Of a stretch of DNA of 64,000 bases, positions 62,981 through 64,000 are shown one piece after another. The stretch is from Streptomyces sp. NBC_01267 (GTDB taxonomy: Bacteria > Actinomycetota > Actinomycetes > Streptomycetales > Streptomycetaceae): assembly GCF_036241575.1 (NCBI RefSeq), contig NZ_CP108455.1, positions 3,096,001 to 3,160,000 on the forward strand, written 5' to 3'. The position numbers were made by a program, and so were the translations under genes. The stretch's first letter is position 1. Every line of letters begins with the position of its first letter. Under the pieces are notes generated by a model. That model was given only the letters and a program-made list of their open reading frames with translations. It was not told the DNA's origin and did not search any database.

Positions 62981-63511
62981 TCAGCTCATGCTCCCGGAGG
63001 TCCTCCCGGACTGCGTCCGGGGGCTGGGTCCGGGGTGGTCGCCGCCCCGGATCTGGTCGACGGCGTGGACCAACAGCCGCCCCAGTACGGCCAGTCCGTC
63101 GCGCACCCCTCCGGTGGAGCCGGGGAGGTTGACGATCAGCGTGGTGCCCGCCAGCCCCGCGACGCCGCGTGAGAGCGCGGCCGTCGGGACCCCGGCCAGC
63201 CCCTCGGCCCGGATCGCCTCCGCGATGCCGGGGATCTCGCGGTCGAGGACGCGGCGGGTCGCCTCGGGGGTGCGGTCGGTGGGCGAGATGCCCGTACCGC
63301 CGGTGGTGACGACGACGTCGTACCCGGCCTCGACACCGTCGCGCAGGGCCTGTTCGACCGGATCCCCGTCGGGGACGACCCGCGGACCTTCGACGGTGAA
63401 GCCCAGTTCGGTGAGCGCGGCGGCGATCAGGGGGCCGCCGCGGTCCGCGTAGACACCGGCGGAGGCGCGGTTCGACGCCGTCACCACGAGGGCGGTGTAC
63501 GGCGCGGTCAT
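62981..63511 (-). CDS. mog: Molybdopterin adenylyltransferase (MogA/MoaB family)
   Basis: The 176-residue protein shows VVTASNRASAGVYADRGGP, the molybdopterin-binding TTGGTGISPTDRTPEATR and LIVNLPGSTGGVRDGL. It adenylates molybdopterin before molybdate insertion. ATG 63511 overlaps the moaC stop (ATGA). Confidence 0.93.
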   Translation of the reverse strand: MTAPYTALVVTASNRASAGVYADRGGPLIAAALTELGFTVEGPRVVPDGDPVEQALRDGVEAGYDVVVTTGGTGISPTDRTPEATRRVLDREIPGIAEAIRAEGLAGVPTAALSRGVAGLAGTTLIVNLPGSTGGVRDGLAVLGRLLVHAVDQIRGGDHPGPSPRTQSGRTSGSMS

Positions 63512-64000
63512 GCGTCGGGGCCCGTCGGCGCGGACCGGTGGTAGTCGCCGGACTTGCCACCGGACTTCGCCTCGACGCGGACATCGGTGATGACCGCGCC
63601 CTTGTCGACCGCCTTCACCATGTCGATCACGGTGAGCCCGGCGACCGCGACGGCCGTCAGCGCCTCCATCTCGACACCCGTACGGTCCGTGGTCCGCACC
63701 GTCGCGGTGATCTCGACCGCGTCGTCGGCCACCGCCAGGTCCAGGGTGACCCCGGAGACCGCCAACGGGTGGCAGAGGGGGATCAGATCCGGGGTGCGTT
63801 TGGCGCCCATGATGCCCGCGATACGGGCGGTGGCGAGGGCATCGCCCTTGGGGACGCCCTCCCCCCGCAGCAGTTCGACGACGCGCGGCGAGACGAGGAC
63901 CCGTCCGCTCGCGGTCGCGGTGCGCGCGGTGACGTCCTTCTCCGAGACGTCGACCATGCGGGCCGCGCCCACCTCGTCGATGTGGGTGAGCCCTTGCTGC
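63508..64000 (-). CDS. moaC: Cyclic pyranopterin monophosphate synthase, 5' end off window
   Basis: 163 codons are visible and the gene runs past the right edge; QQGLTHIDEVGAARMVDVS is the first sequence seen. MoaC marks are IPLCHPLAVSGV, the MEALTAVAVAGLTVIDMVKA helix and AVDKGAVITDV with its catalytic Lys/Asp. It makes cPMP, the first stable molybdopterin intermediate. A glp/moeA gene is expected just outside the window. Confidence 0.95.
   Translation of the reverse strand, partial: QQGLTHIDEVGAARMVDVSEKDVTARTATASGRVLVSPRVVELLRGEGVPKGDALATARIAGIMGAKRTPDLIPLCHPLAVSGVTLDLAVADDAVEITATVRTTDRTGVEMEALTAVAVAGLTVIDMVKAVDKGAVITDVRVEAKSGGKSGDYHRSAPTGPDA

Overview
The window reads as a chromosomal segment from a Streptomyces species. 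It is very GC-rich, uses G/C at third codon positions, has many GTG starts and 4-base ATGA/GTGA overlaps, and carries actinomycete marker genes: an SsgA-like protein, a SepX-type septal protein, a DUF397/XRE/ATPase regulatory trio and a DUF574 methyltransferase. From memory, the backbone order (tam-tamR, response regulator, galKET, ABC-F, ispE-rsmA, tatD, rsmI, protein O-mannosyltransferase, PBP, ssgE, cobalt/nickel uptake genes) matches the SCO3130-SCO3180 region of S. coelicolor. No alignment was run.

Layout. 1-1612: trans-aconitate methyltransferase and its divergent MarR regulator, with palindromic operator sites between them. 1574-6645: a LuxR-type response regulator, the tightly packed galT-galE-galK operon for galactose use, and a second LuxR-type regulator whose receiver lacks the phosphorylatable Asp. 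6889-12753: two tandem membrane-anchored PQQ-type beta-propeller proteins and an ABC-F ATPase. 12833-19251: ispE-rsmA, tatD, a zinc-ribbon protein, rsmI and, divergently, the O-mannosyltransferase. The rpfB gene that usually separates ksgA/rsmA from tatD in actinobacteria is absent. 19390-21060: a class B penicillin-binding protein.

21216-39512 looks like accessory cargo: a DMT permease, RidA, a tiny lipoprotein, a WhiJ/AbaA-like module (RsbW-type ATPase, XRE-DUF5753, DUF397), a CPBP protease, a secreted protein, a SUKH-domain protein, acetyltransferases, a P-loop kinase gene broken by a ~233-bp MITE-like insertion, a CLC-family channel, a short-chain dehydrogenase, a serine hydrolase, an array of 68-bp repeats, and a double-domain Lrp regulator divergent from an MFS transporter-M20 amidohydrolase pair.

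39607-64000: an ECF-type cobalt/nickel importer behind a Nur-like box; ssgE; two back-to-back export loci (TetR/MMPL and MarR/MFS) with operator-like palindromes between them; a tricorn protease followed by 29-bp repeats; an FMO/alpha-beta hydrolase/SDR operon facing a MerR regulator across an 18-bp palindrome; exonuclease III; a GNAT enzyme; a DUF574 methyltransferase; a serine/threonine dehydratase; a tRNA-Ala(CGC) gene; and a sepX-GNAT-mog-moaC group that runs off the right edge.

The strongest unusual signals are the MITE-like insertion, the missing rpfB, the Asp-less response regulator, the MFS exporter fused to beta-sandwich repeats, the Nur-like box on the metal importer, and two differently amplified arrays of one palindromic repeat family. 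I did not find a clearly new multi-gene defence or biosynthetic system.
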